DNA from: Asterias rubens
Lineage: Eukaryota; Echinodermata; Asteroidea; Forcipulatida; Asteriidae
Assembly: GCF_902459465.1 (NCBI RefSeq)
Contig: NC_047063.1
Location: 14,693,343-14,757,342 of the forward strand
DNA length: 64,000 bases
Reading direction: 5' to 3'
Position numbers and translations under genes: made by a program. Below the pieces are notes generated by a model. The model did not search any database. It worked only from the letters and a program-made list of their open reading frames with translations, and was not told where the DNA came from. Shown piece after piece: positions 24,464 through 48,941 of this stretch; the stretch's first letter is position 1, and each line of letters opens with the position of its first letter.

Positions 24464-25004
24464 TGGCCTTTAGGTATGCGGTAGAGAAACCATGATGCCA
24501 TCAGTACAGGGATCTCTTATTTTAAAATCAGTCGGGTAGCCTCACAACCAAGCAAGTCCACTGGACTTGAAATTTCCCCACGAAATACTTTTTTTAGATT
24601 TGCTAATTTCTACTTGGGATTTCAAACCACAGCCTCCTACATTTCAGTAAATATAAACACACACAAAAAAGTTCATGGCCTGATATTTCGTCCCTATAGT
24701 AGAGTCTTTTTCAAAGAAGTGTAAAGTATACTGTTGTTACATTTGGTACTTTGTGTAGTTTGTGTGCATGGTTGTTGTCATTTAGCCTTCTATACAATAG
24801 CAGTTTGCAACAGCTAATTCTATTTTCTCTGGTGAACATAAATGAGAAAGAAAAATACTTAATGGTCTTATCTGTGAAACCAATTTTCCAGTATAGAGAA
24901 AAGTTCGAAGACTTCATCATTTGTCTTCTAAAATCATTTTCTTGCACACATGAATAGGCACATGTACACATTGAATACATTCTTATTCATTTTTTTGATT
25001 TTTT

Positions 25005-25150
25005 GTTTACCCAAACACCGATGTGTGTTAGCGCTGTATACTCAGTACCTTCCCAAGTCCTGTGAACAAATATCACAGGCATGTTACTCGGGTGGGATTC
25101 AAACCCACGACGTTATCAATTCTAGAGTAGTGTCATACCAACTAGACAGT
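25005..25150 (-). mobile_element. tRNA-derived SINE, family C, left copy of an inverted pair
   Basis: Minus strand: GTCTAGTTGGTATGACACTA (A box), GGGTTTGAATCCCACCCGAG (B box), then GTACTGAGTATACAGCGCTA and the end ACATCGGTGTTTGGGTAAA. Another copy in the opposite direction follows at once. Confidence 0.75.
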
Positions 25151-25302
25151 TTAGACACTGCTCTGGTATGACACTACTCTAGAACTGCAGTGTCATGGGT
25201 TCAAATTTCACCAGAGAAATATGTCTGGAATTTTTCCCAAGAACTCGAGAAAGTACTGTGTATACAGTACTCCAACAGCTAGGTATATATTATGGGTAAA
25301 AA
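25151..25302 (+). mobile_element. SINE family C, right copy of an inverted pair
   Basis: Plus strand: GGTATGACACTACTCTAGAA, a B-box-like GGGTTCAAATTTCACCAGAG, AGAAAGTACTGTGTATACAG and ATTATGGGTAAA. It is head to head with the copy on its left. Confidence 0.7.
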
Positions 25303-25659
25303 CAAAAAATGAATATTCTTTTCCGATATCTATTAAGAATACGTTCTTGTCGTGACAGTGTTCAGACGAATTTAAACAATGGGTCCTCTATATCTACTAT
25401 TAAGGTTTTTGTCCACATCCAGGGAGCATTAATTGCTATATACTGTATATATAAATGTTTGCAAATTTGTATTTACAGTGTAAATGCGCTTTTTTAAAAC
25501 TATGCTTTGTTTTTATAACTGCTTGTGTTTTTCAATCCTTGCCAAAGTGATACAATCATGCACATAAATGGATATGGTAGTATAGAAACCATATATACTT
25601 AATAATAAAATAATAATAACCGTATTTATAATGCTCCTTTTGCCAAAGGATACAAAGCG

Positions 25660-26005
25660 CCAGGTATTATTACTGCAAGGAGTGGGGCGAATTTTGAGAT
25701 ATAAGACCTAATCCTTAAGCACCATGTAACGGCTTACAAGGTGCTGTGGCGCAATATGCTGCCAATCCTGCCAGGAACACCGGGCGAACCCCTTCTCTTT
25801 TCGATAAGTGCACTGGGTTCTTTTACATGCGTTTACACAACACATGGGACCAACGGCGTTACGTCCCATCCGAAGTATGAAGCAATGGTTAAGTGTCTTG
25901 CTCAAGGAGACAAGTGTCACGGCTGGGGATTCGAACCCACACTCTGCTGATCAGAAACACCAGAGTTTGAATTCGGTGCTCTTAACCGCTCGGCCACGAC
26001 ACTCC
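25660..26005 (-). mobile_element. tRNA-derived SINE, family B (Ser/Leu-tRNA-like), full copy
   Basis: Read on the minus strand, it starts GTGTCGTGGCCGAGCGGTTA (A box) and has GGGTTCGAATCCCC (B box) after a long variable-arm-like part, then CCTTGAGCAAGACACTTAAC and GGATGGGACGTAA blocks and a tail with GCAGCATATTGCGCCACAGC. Class-II tRNA origin is likely. Related copies are at 21225, 30388 and 53895. Confidence 0.82.
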
Positions 26006-26127
26006 CACTAAATAACCTCTACCAGATATTTGTACTGCAAAGAAAAATCAACACGCAACCACAGCCTATTCAACATACACAGGCTTAAAAATGCATGATA
26101 TTGGGTCCTTGGAACAAAGTAGGACAA

Positions 26128-26415
26128 CTTTATTTATCTTCAAGTACGCTTATCCTCCAATCAGATTCGCAGAATGGAATGGTGATAAAAACCTATATTG
26201 CACGGCTAATATCACTACCATGCGTATTGTGTGTTCTATGTCACGCACCAAGTTTGCTTGAAGATAAATACAATATCACACACGCGCTCGTGGATAAACG
26301 GAAAATATAGCGCACCTGCATCCCATATCCAACTCTGCCTTGGCCTCGTTGGATATGGGACACAGAAGCACTGTATTTTTCCGTATTCCGCTCGCGCTTG
26401 TGTGATAACTTATAT
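26128..26415. mobile_element. Two short inverted-repeat elements side by side
   Basis: TTTATTTATCTTCAAG and its reverse bound 26128-26271. A second palindrome at 26272-26412 has the arms TATCACACACGCGCTCG and CCCATATCCAAC near its centre. They share no sequence. Confidence 0.55.
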
Positions 26416-26594
26416 TAGTACGTCCATGTATGTATGGTGTAGGCTTCTATAGAATTTTCAGACAATTTTATCAAAGTTTTTCAGATGTTTTCCAAGGACT
26501 AAACAAAATCGGATAACAGATTAAACTGGGAATGATACCATGCCAGTTCATGGTAAAAACTCAACAAAATAAAAAGCATAATTATGGGTTTTTA

Positions 26595-26620
26595 GGCATC
26601 GCATGGCGAGGTATCAATAT
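26595..26620 (+). repeat. Head piece of the structured repeat
   Basis: GGCATCGCATGGCGAGGTAT matches the first bases of the repeat at 1631 (GGCATTGCATGGTGAGGTAT), and the rest is absent. Confidence 0.5.
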
Positions 26621-26667
26621 ATATAAATGAAAAGCAACGTTCATTGATGAATATTCAATAATAACAA

Positions 26668-26673
26668 TTTATT
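26668..26673 (-). terminator. Candidate NAMPT poly(A) signal AATAAA
   Basis: A minus-strand AATAAA lies about 175 bases past the NAMPT stop codon, a normal distance for a short 3' untranslated region. No experimental support is available here. Confidence 0.45.
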
Positions 26674-26846
26674 GACCAAGTAGCTTGAGATTTTTGCAGT
26701 AATCTTTCAAAGCCTGCCTAAACCATTGTGTCTGCATAGTTGTTATAATATATTACACATCTTGCCATTTACCCTGCTGTCATATCTACAGTTCATTCAT
26801 CCTCAATTAGCTGCACAATTCTGTCAATGTTGTTACCGGGGTCGCC

Positions 26847-35486
<8,640 letters not shown>

Positions 35487-35596
35487 TTTGAAAGTTTACA
35501 AACTCCTTCAAAATCTGGAAAATAAAACAAACCGATCAAACATTTACTAGATTATTTACATACTTGATTAGACCATACTAAGCATCAGGCATGTCA

Positions 35597-35718
35597 GCTA
35601 GCCCACCTTGTTGAGCTGTTAATGGCTCCGCTTTTAACATCGGTCTCATCAATGGGGTGACAATGATGAGACCGATGTTAAAAGCGGAGCCATTAACAGC
35701 TCAACAAGGTGGGCTAGC
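35597..35718. repeat. Perfect 55-bp fold-back palindrome
   Basis: Arms 35597-35651 and 35664-35718 are exact reverse complements with a 12-base loop. The sequence ATGTCAGCTA occurs directly outside the left arm and again at the right edge. It lies just upstream of the NAMPT start exon. Confidence 0.97.
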
Positions 35719-36318
35719 ATGTCAGCTAACCCCCCCCCCCCCCCCCCAAGCACGCAATCCCCTTACTCCTAGAACTAAGTATGAGGGTCGCTCCGCTATC
35801 GTAGTCGGTAGTGGAGATTATAGAATATGGAACAAACCTCATATAGTTCTAGGAGTACCCCCACCCTCACCTGATAAAATATAATCAATTAATAAAAAAT
35901 AAATTTGTATTCCAAAAAAGATGACCAGATACTGAGATAGACTCTTTTTTATTTTACAACAATACATAATTTTACTTTTAGCTGAACCTGAAGTTAACTG
36001 TTCTTTTCTTTTATTTGTTTATATATTTTTAAAAACAAAATTATTGTTATTAATATTATTGTCACCAAAGAATCATAATTAACCGAACAAATCTTCCATA
36101 CATTGGATACAGAAACCATGGGGGAAGGAAATACAGAAACATTGCATTTTAAGGGGAATTCCCTCACATTTCCTCGCATTCGCAATGCAGTGTGTGTGAC
36201 GTGACAGTGTCATCGTGTCGTGAGCTTGCAAAATAATGTGTGTGAGCCTAGACCCAAAATAAAACGTTTGTGTTGAGCCAACTCACCACCACTCGACAAA
36301 CCTCTCACAATAAAATAC

Positions 36319-36448
36319 GGAAAAGTTTCCGTATGGCGCCACCACTTTTTCATTCGATATGAAATAATAGTATCTAATTTACCTCAATGATATATCCCTT
36401 TTTGTAAAAATTAGTGAAAAAGTGGTGGCGCCATACGGAAAGTTATCC
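36319..36448. mobile_element. Small palindromic MITE, family 4, copy 1
   Basis: The arms GTTTCCGTATGGCGCCACCA and the reverse flank a core with GATATATCCCTTTTTGTAAA. It lies upstream of the NAMPT start exon. Two near-identical copies are at 38713 and 50279. Confidence 0.88.
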
Positions 36449-36700
36449 TAAAATACACACTTAAATTGGAATGAAAAAATGCTATTAAATACCCTATCTT
36501 ACAGTAAGTAATGTGGTATAATTCCTACCTTTATCAATGTCACTCGAAGAAATGCACAACAACGGCAAAATTATCAACACAGGTTATGCTAACAAAAACA
36601 TTAGAACACCGCCCCCAACAAATAGCAACGCGCTTGTTACTCTGAGATCAATGGTTTTATGCGGTACTCCCTTTCATGCACATGTACACAGGCCTACTTG
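36400..36700 (-). promoter_or_regulatory. Candidate NAMPT 5' untranslated exon and promoter zone
   Basis: A plausible minus-strand donor (AAAG then GTAGGA) lies at 36529/36528, upstream of the spliced NAMPT start exon. The start of transcription cannot be read from sequence; no TATA box at a convincing distance was seen. The assignment rests only on the donor and the position, and a site further right, near 37.5 kb, is also possible. Confidence 0.3.
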
Positions 36701-37035
36701 TACATGATAGTTGCCACATGCTTTTTCAAATTCATTGCTAGTCTTTTTCATTCGACATGTGTTATGGGTTCGAGCTAGCGCCTTGAATGAAGGCTATTCA
36801 AAGACATGTTCTCGCATGCTGTGTGTGACGTGAGCATTACTCATCAGCCTTCTTGACATGGTGAGGATGAAAAACAATGCAATAGGCCTAATTAAATGTT
36901 TATGCGAATTGTCTAGCTCATAAAGCATTTAGAGGTAAATTATAAGGTATGTCAAGAAATCAATTACAGCTGCACAGATCGTCATATTATCCTTTGTTTT
37001 ACTTGTATGTATTTGTTTTTGACACTGGCCGAATA

Positions 37036-37086
<51 letters not shown>
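37036..37086 (+). repeat. (TAA)n microsatellite
   Basis: A run of about 16 units with no change, between NAMPT and MEIG1. Confidence 0.97.
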
Positions 37087-37087
<1 letters not shown>

Positions 37088-37189
37088 GCGGGGGTCGGTG
37101 GAACTTGTAGTTGTAATTCAAGTCAATTCAAGTCTATTTTTGAGACAGTTTATTTTTGAAGAAAAAAAACCTTGTTTTCCCGGCGTGCT

Positions 37190-37285
37190 CCTATAGGCCG
37201 ATTCTTGATTGTGATCGGCAAGTATTGAGCGGGACATGAACCAACAACCTCCGAATGAACGTGCCAGCGCTCACTAATATTATTT
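37190..37285 (-). mobile_element. SINE family D fragment
   Basis: The stretch keeps the family order around AGCGCTGGCACGTTCATTCG and GGAGGTTGTTGGTTCATG on the minus strand but is worn throughout. Confidence 0.45.
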
Positions 37286-38119
37286 TTGAAAATGCCTTAA
37301 CTCGGGTTTGGTATTCACACTCATCATAATATAACAATAATACATAATTAGTTTTTAACATTTAAAAAAATAATTTTGTTGCTTCAATCATGGAGGTAGA
37401 ATTGCCTTTTTCTTTCGTTTTTTTTTTAAACTGTACTTTCTTATTTTTTTTCTTTGTTCCATTCAAATTGCCCACCACAGGTCTAGCTCCCAGGTTCTCT
37501 GGCATTCCTTGTTTTGACTCCGACTCTCAAGCACGTGCGCAATATTATTGGCTGCGCTGCATGCATTCCTCCATCGACGTGATTGCCCACACATCAACAG
37601 GGTGTGCACTGCAGTGAGTAGTAGTAGCAGAAATTCAAAAAAGCCGCACAAATTAATTTCATTGCCATACAATCATTGGCTTCTTATATTACATTGTATT
37701 GAATGTATCATGTTGCTAATATTTTGAAGTTTCCTTCTTTTTATTGCTCTCCTACTTTTGCCAGGTTTTCTTTATTTACCGGAGCTAGACACATTCAAAT
37801 ACTTTCTTATCATGCTCCTCAATCAATTCCTCATAAATTCCTTTATTTTGTGCTTTTGCAACATTCGCTATTTTCCCAAGCCCATTTCGTGCTGCATTGT
37901 CGCAACCATTGCCTTAAGACAATAATTAAATTATTGCAGTATGTGTATACCGCCGCCCGGAGATTTTATCCCCCTAAAACTAACTGTGGGGAATAATAAT
38001 AGTGGACGAGGATTCAAAAGAGGGCGCTATTAAAATACGAGTTCACCCTTTTCTCGCCAATCGTCGTGTTTTGCGAGACTTGTTCGTGAGAGTTGGCTCG
38101 CTAGGCAACTCCCTAAACA

Positions 38120-38282
38120 ATCCAAAACAGTTTAGCTGAGCGGCCTTTTGTTATTCTCTGTTATTTAATGGAACAGCCATAAACAGATTAAAGCTTGCAG
38201 AAGGGAACAGCTCAGCTTGATAAGCTTACTGTGGTGAACCATACCGCTCGAAGAGTGCAGATAACCCGATTAAAAATCTTTG
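38120..38282 (+). promoter_or_regulatory. Candidate MEIG1 5' untranslated exon and upstream promoter
   Basis: A strong plus-strand donor (CTTTG then GTAAGA) ends this stretch at 38282, and the MEIG1 start exon has an acceptor at 39213 (TTTTTTTTAG), so the two probably splice. Upstream at 38091-38113 is TTGGCTCGCTAGGCAAC, which contains the half-site GGCAAC of an RFX X-box. RFX control of ciliary and sperm genes is known; use of this site is inference. Confidence 0.45.
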
Positions 38283-38712
38283 GTAAGACGGAAAAAAATA
38301 GTGTTTAAAATAAATGAAGTTTTTAAATACTTTGTTTAAAAGTTTTATTACTAAATTTTGCAAAGTGCATAGGCCTACTTCCGGGTACCCTACCCTTGCT
38401 CGATAAGTTGAATTGACAGTTGAATTGAATGGTAATTCTTGTCATTCGTGGACATAAATCTTAAAAAGTGAAGCTGCATATTCCTGGCAACAATTCATTT
38501 TCAGCCCTTAAACAGCCAAGCTATGAATTTCTACACATAGATTTTAGTTTTAAATTAATGAATTTTTGTATATTATGAATTAGAAAGGCTACTCTACTTA
38601 CTGTACTTTATGACATTACTTTACTATTATTTAAAATGTTACAAAATATTGTAAAAATAATAAATTGATTTTTAAAATAAAACTCACTGATAAAGTAGTG
38701 CATACTTTCTAT

Positions 38713-38845
38713 GGAAAAGTTTCCGTATGGCGCCACCACTTTTTCATTCACAATAAAATAATATAGTATCTAATTTACCTGATTGATATATCCCTTTTTG
38801 TAAAAATGAGTGAAAAAGTGGTGGCGCCATACGAAAAGTTATCCC
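38713..38845. mobile_element. MITE family 4, copy 2
   Basis: Arms and core are almost the same as at 36319, in the same orientation. It lies in the 5' intron of MEIG1. Confidence 0.88.
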
Positions 38846-38962
38846 TTTCTATTTTTATTATATTTTAGTATCATTATTAATGCATTTTTAATTCCACTTT
38901 TTAGTTAAAAAAAATTGTTTTACTTCTACTACTAGTACTAGACTTTAGTCTTAGTAGGCCTA

Positions 38963-39032
38963 TAGCCCCACTTGTGTGGCCAAGGATAGCTGAATCCTTA
39001 TTCAGCTATCCTTGGCCACACAAGTGGGGCTA
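38963..39032. repeat. Perfect 33-bp fold-back palindrome
   Basis: Arms 38963-38995 and 39000-39032 are exact reverse complements with a four-base loop CCTT. AGTCTTAGTAG occurs on both sides (38947 and 39032). It lies in the 5' intron of MEIG1. Confidence 0.97.
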
Positions 39033-39246
39033 GTCTTAGTAGAGATAAAAACGTTTAAATAAACAGTAAAATATATTAAAATACTTTATTGTTAGGCCTA
39101 GTGCTATTTTAAAAATCTTGTGTCTTAATAATAGATTGTGTAATTTTTCTTTTAAATCAATTCTTTCATGTCAATTTTTCATAACATTAGTCATTGATTT
39201 CCATTTTTTTTAGGTGTATTTTGTGAAAACCGCCAAACACATAATA

Positions 39247-40440
39247 ATGGAAAGTGTGATTCCAGCTGCTGGTGCTAAGCCAAAGTCTCTCCGCAGACCT
39301 AAACATTGGTCAGAGGAAGTCGAGGAAGCCTACAGACTTCAGGTTGCTGGTTATAGAGATGCCATGGAATACAACACAGTCAAAGGAGATGTACGTTAAA
39401 TTGTGAACATCTTCTATATGTTTGAATAGAATAGACTGATCCAGTAGGCTCCGCCCACGACGCACGTGTGAGCAAGAACACGTGCGGCTCTCCAATGCCT
39501 TTCTGCACAACTCTGCCCTGTGCGCCAAGATACCCGCACGCATGTCGGACCTTATTTGTCGAACCTTCGTTGCGTTGTGGTTGGTCAATACGCCATGGGG
39601 CGGAGCTTAGTGGATCGGTCTATTTGGTCACAGTTTACATGGCTCTGCTTACCACAAGCAAAGAATCGGCTTTACGGAAGAAGGGAATAGCGCACTTACT
39701 TCGAGCGGGTTGGCAGGCATTTTTTGCTTTTGCATACGAACACCACCTTTGTTCACATTCTTTGCTCATGATACAGCTAGCGTAAGAATTCAGCACTTGC
39801 CCTGTGAGAGAAGAATGGTGATCCCAAGTGCAGAATGCGGCGGCAAGCAGAGCCATGGAAATGGGCCCAGGGGTCGATTTCACAAAGAGTTAGGACTAGT
39901 CCTAACTTAGGACTAATCCTAGGAGATATGAAAAACGTATGGCTAGTCCTAAGTTAGGACGAGTAACTCGTCCTAACTCGAGATAAGACTAGTCTTAACT
40001 CTTTGTGAAATCCACCCCAGGTCCCAATTTCAGAAAGATGCTCACTCACTGGCATGCATCTTTTTGTGCTTGTAAAATTGATTAAAGGTGAAGTAAAGAA
40101 TCGCTCATCTGTTTACTGCAGTGCCAGAACTGCTTTGCTCATGATAAATCAGTATATGAAAAAGAATCTGTAATAAATGATATGCCATAAACATAAACTA
40201 TAAAGTTAGTCCGTCCCGGAATGTTCTTTAGCATTCTTGGTGATCGGGCATTATTGATAAAATAGGAAAGCACAGAACTAATGTCCACTTTTTCTTCTTC
40301 TGCAACAACAGATCCAAAGATGGCCGAAGTCGGGCTACATTAAGAAACTCCAACGCAAAGATGGCAACTACTATTACTACAACAAAGGCCGGGAGTGTGC
40401 TGATAAAGATGTTAACAAGATCAAGTTGTACACCTACTAA
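39247..40440 (+). CDS. MEIG1: Meiosis-expressed gene 1 protein homologue, 2 coding exons
   Basis: MEIG1 is a small protein of the spermatid manchette. In mammals it binds PACRG and is needed for sperm flagellum assembly. Exons 39247-39390 and 40312-40440 join in phase 0 (donor GTACGT, acceptor CAACAG) to give 90 residues; human MEIG1 has 88. Seen: the KPKS-KHWSEE-YR-GYRD block in exon 1 and [15 protein letters not shown], the YYYYN run and the Cys-Asp-Lys-Asp stretch in exon 2, ending in KLYTY. The whole family domain is covered. The ATG at 39247 follows an acceptor at 39213, so the first exon is untranslated; a good donor for it lies at 38283. The protein is intracellular, with no signal peptide. 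The single coding intron is packed with three inverted-repeat elements. Confidence 0.95.
39432..39622. mobile_element. MITE with ends TAGACTGATCCAGTAGGCTCC
   Basis: The left end TAGACTGATCCAGTAGGCTC and the right end (reverse TAGACCGATCCACTAAGCTC) are inverted. It starts 40 bases past the MEIG1 donor. Confidence 0.75.
39637..39868. mobile_element. MITE family 6 copy in the MEIG1 intron
   Basis: The ends ACATGGCTCTGCTTACC and CAGAGCCATGGAAATGGGCC are inverted copies. It lies between two other elements with no gap. Confidence 0.78.
39870..40018. mobile_element. Palindromic MITE with ends GGGTGGATTTCACAAAGAG
   Basis: The ends GGGGTCGATTTCACAAAGAG and the reverse GGGGTGGATTTCACAAAGAG enclose several TTAGGACTAGTCCTAA-type units. 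This type is common in marine deuterostomes (from memory). It is in the MEIG1 intron. Confidence 0.82.
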
Positions 40441-41830
40441 GTGGAGATAAATGGCTGGCCGTTTACTCATTCACGATATGACATGAACTCTATTTTCACG
40501 TGCTATTTAAATTTCCACCTGTTTCATAAAATGGTTTATTACTTTATGTTATGTTATTGGCTTTAGCTTTATTTAGGGTAACTCAAAATGAGTTTTGGGG
40601 TGTTTTTGTTGCCGTTTGATTTTGTTCACAGAGTTGAACTTACTATTTTGTTGTTATTGTAAGATAGCTTCATTATAAGGTAACCACAATATATTTGTGA
40701 GCTCAGCGATACAAGGAATATTAAGTTGTGGCAACAGAAAAATTTAACCTCAACAAATCACAGTTCTAGTGTCTTTCAGTCACCGTACATCGTACATCAG
40801 GTTTTAGCCTTCCTGCCTACTGTCTGACCATTAAATAATATTGTCTTGTGTGGTTTTCACGGCTTTGGCTAACAGTGTCTGTTGGTACTTGAATATGGCT
40901 AGTTCAGCCATCACCCAAGTATATCCAATTGCCCTGATTTTAAACAAAAATGTTGATGTACACTTACAGCAAGTTGGAATATGCAAACAAAGAAACTTAA
41001 ATTGCTGACTGGCGACATTAGAGAATGTGCTTTGTGCATAATTTGCTTGTATTGTTTAGAAATAATTTTGTTCACTAAAACTACATTATTCAACAGATCT
41101 AGGTAAAATTTCATTAGTGAATCGGTTGGCCATCATCGTGAAGCATAAAATGACGGACACATACAAAAATATGTTAACTGAAATCTTTTTAATTGAATAA
41201 CTTGATAATTTGTAAATTTCTTGATGTATTGCTCAAGAAATATTTTTGTTAAATTTCATATGAATTTACGCATTTACGATACCTTGTGGTGGAAATAATT
41301 GTACCAGCATATTATTGACCCCTCGAAGACACAGATTGCCCCTCCACAAAATGCGTGTCTACCATTTCCACTATTTTGGTGGTCAATTTTGTGTAAATTG
41401 TGACTCCCAAGATGTGTGACGGATAGGCGCATGCAAGCAAACTGTGCTTCACGCTAGGGGCCAATAGGTGAAAATTGTATTTACTATGCTGATAATTGCT
41501 TATATTTAGAAATATTTATTAAGAAAGGATTTGGCTGTTGTATAAAACCAGTGGCAACAAATTTGTTCAAAGATTTTCTTAAAATTCACTTAAATATCCA
41601 TTTATGATATGGATTGATTTCTAAAAAAAAGATTTTAAATTATTTCCCCACATTACTGAACCAATCAGAATGTTCGTTATTTCTTCTGATGACTCTTATT
41701 TTTTTACTTGAGAAAAGTAACAAAACTATGGAGTATGAAGCTCTTTAATCTGTATACTTGTACTGTGTTTAACTGTAAGAAATAGGCTAAAGCTGCTTAC
41801 ATTTGTAAATAAAATTAAATGAAGAACTTT
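40441..41830 (+). other. MEIG1 3' untranslated region (probable extent)
   Basis: No open frame of note follows the MEIG1 stop. The stretch is AT-rich and unusually free of the window's repeats, and an AATAAA at 41808-41813 could end the transcript. Shorter forms using weaker signals near 40830 (ATTAAA) are possible. Confidence 0.45.
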
Positions 41831-41957
41831 TAAGCAAACAAAGATTTGATTATCATTATTCCATTTTGATAGTTTTGGTGTGAAGTTTCAAACAAAACAA
41901 ATTAAAGGGGATTGGGGGAAAAAAATAAAAATTCTCAGGTATTTGTTAAAAAACTGC

Positions 41958-42120
41958 TAGGGTTTTTGGGGGTTGAACAAAGAATTGACGAGAGTGGGAT
42001 TCGAACCAACGACCTCCGGATTAACGTGCTGGCGCTCTACCAACTGAGCTATCTAGCCCTATGTTGGCAGTGTCCCTATTTTGTCAAAATCTTTGTTCGG
42101 GGTGCCGGAACTGCTAGGGG
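41958..42120 (-). mobile_element. tRNA-derived SINE, family D, best-kept copy
   Basis: Minus strand: TAGCTCAGTTGGTAGAGCG is a textbook A box and GGTTCGAATCCCAC a textbook B box. The anticodon loop reads ACGTTAA without a T at the position before the anticodon. The body continues with GTCAATTCTTTGTTCAACCC. It was first considered as a tRNA gene and is judged to be a SINE. Confidence 0.7.
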
Positions 42121-42239
42121 TAACAAACAAATGGAAAGAAAGCAATTGTTTTAGTCAAAAATGTACCAACATTTATTTCTATGATTGCGCACCTATTTGA
42201 TACAATATTTAAACAGCAAGTTGACTGATGTACAGATTT

Positions 42240-42475
42240 CAAGTCTGTTCAGAGCTGAGACAATTTTCACCAAAATGTAAATTCCAAATACAGTCCTGAC
42301 CAGGCCTAGAATTACACAGAGTCTCTTGCCCCTGGTCTTGGGCCCCCTCTTCAGAAGCTTCCCATAGACATTAAGATTTTCAAATGGAAGTGCCCTTTGT
42401 CAAATGAAAATGGCCTCACCCTCTCAAAATTTCAATTTCAGTCCTGACTGACCATGGGAGAATGTACTTGCTGCT
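42240..42475 (+). repeat. Interspersed repeat with CAGTCCTGAC ends
   Basis: It shares GGCCTAGAATTACA, TTGCCCCTGGTCTTGG and GAAAATGGCCTCACCCTCTC with the stretch at 56885-57055 and in part with 59870-60040. It is non-coding. Confidence 0.6.
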
Positions 42476-43129
42476 CAATAGTTAAATGAAAATGGACTCA
42501 CATTTTGCAAGTTAAACTTGTACCATTCAGATACATTAACAACAGTGTAGAGTTAAAGGATCCTCAATATTTTTGAAACATACATAAACATGCCTTAAAT
42601 CTTCAAGGCCTCCATACTTCTAGGGGTGTTCTTCATTCTGGTGAACAATGCATACTTTGACCAAGAAACACACCTGTTTAGACTTCATGTGAAAGTGAAG
42701 TGAGTTTCTATGATTGACAATGGGAAAACTGGGCATGCCAATTATTTGCATCAATCATGAAGGTGCATGTAGCTGACCATTGCATTTGCTTTTGGGTTCG
42801 GCTTACGTTGGCTGAAAAATGCTCTATTCCCCAGAGTGGAACCTTTGAACCCACACCCCAATGACTTGACCACCAGAACTCGAGTCTGATGCGCAAGACC
42901 GCTCCCATATGATAAGCTCTAAGCATATGATTTGGACTTGTAACTGTTTTCTGCTTTACACAATTTTATTGAGCTTTTAGCTAAAAGCAGCTCAAATACA
43001 AATGTATAGGCCCAGATCTTAACCTACAATGTCAAAATGAGAGTTTCACCTCAACACAACAACCAGCAAAGTCTCAAGGTGACCCAGTGATAATGGATGC
43101 ACACAATGTAAGAATTCTTTTTCTTTCTA

Positions 43130-43400
43130 ATACCACAGATTTACATAAAATGATGATAATAGTAGAGAACATCCCTTTAAATATTTCTGTCTGAAATGTC
43201 TTATTTCTTTGATGAGAAATAAATAAAACTAAATTCCCTTTTTTTAAATTTTTTTTTAAGACGTCATGCAAAATGTGTAATTGATTCTTCGCTATTTTTG
43301 CATGACCCAGATAGCTGATCGATCACTTATCAGTTGGTGCATATGGATTACGTAAAGTGCTTACTTTGCCAGAGTCTGGTTTGTTAGCAAAATCAACTCT
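43130..43400. mobile_element. Repeat family 2 copy
   Basis: It has the blocks GATTTACATAAAATGATGAT, CATGCAAAATGTGTAATTG and GGATTACGTAAAGTGCTTAC in family order, downstream of PSMA5. Confidence 0.65.
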
Positions 43401-43556
43401 GTAATGTTCCTCACAAAGTGGCAGTGGACTAGTAGATGGGGTGACTGTGTGGACCACTTATAGTTAACCACTTACAAACTTTTCTTTAAGGGGACATGGT
43501 TTGACATCAAATAATAACAAAAGAAGATTTAACTTTAACAAACAATCTGGACCTAT

Positions 43557-48386
<4,830 letters not shown>

Positions 48387-48941
48387 GGTGTTTTTATTTC
48401 TGTATCTGAAAGGATAACAAAGAAACAAGTGGTAACATCAAAATATGTTTCTAAAATTACACTAAGTGCCATGATAGACGATGTACTAAATAATCTTGTA
48501 AAGTTCTAACATAACATGGACCCTGGAGATTCCTACCCCGCCCCCCCCCCCCATGGTTTTCACCATGGAGGCCTCAATGTTTTAACTAAACCCCAACGAA
48601 GCTGCAATCTCTCAGCTGCAAAAGGTATCAACAAAATGTAAACAAAACAAGGTTTTACATCAGCTTTGTAATTGAATGTAATGTAAATATAAAACCATTT
48701 AACTGCGTACCATGAGAGAAACAAATTAAATTTCAATTAAAAAATAAATGTTTGACCATTCACCAATGCATTGCAAATGCAATGCAATGCAAGTCAATGC
48801 AATTTTGTCCGGAGACTGGACCATTTATTTTTGACAAGTTTTTTGTAAACAAAAACAAATTCAAAATCCTTCAAAACCTGTGTTTAGTACAAAAGCGGTA
48901 TATGAACACCGAAATTACTTAAATTATCATTTGATACTTAC

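Larger units (their letters stand above)
16900..26590. other. Gene-free repeat-rich region
   Basis: It holds repeats listed separately, a G run at about 23087-23105, a C run at about 23866-23878, and otherwise unassigned AT-rich sequence. The frame at 23783-24169 overlaps known repeats and is not a gene. Confidence 0.5.

Noticed and set aside
25920-26002. A tRNA-Ser or tRNA-Leu gene
   Set aside because: The tRNA-like part is joined to a repeat body found at three other places here, so it is a SINE head.
35657-35884. 75-codon open frame near the palindrome
   Set aside because: It is created by the right arm of the palindrome and a C run.
41975-42058. A tRNA gene (good A and B boxes, minus strand)
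   Set aside because: The anticodon loop lacks the standard T before the anticodon, the sequence continues into a repeat body, and a related copy lies at 15.8 kb, so it is a SINE.
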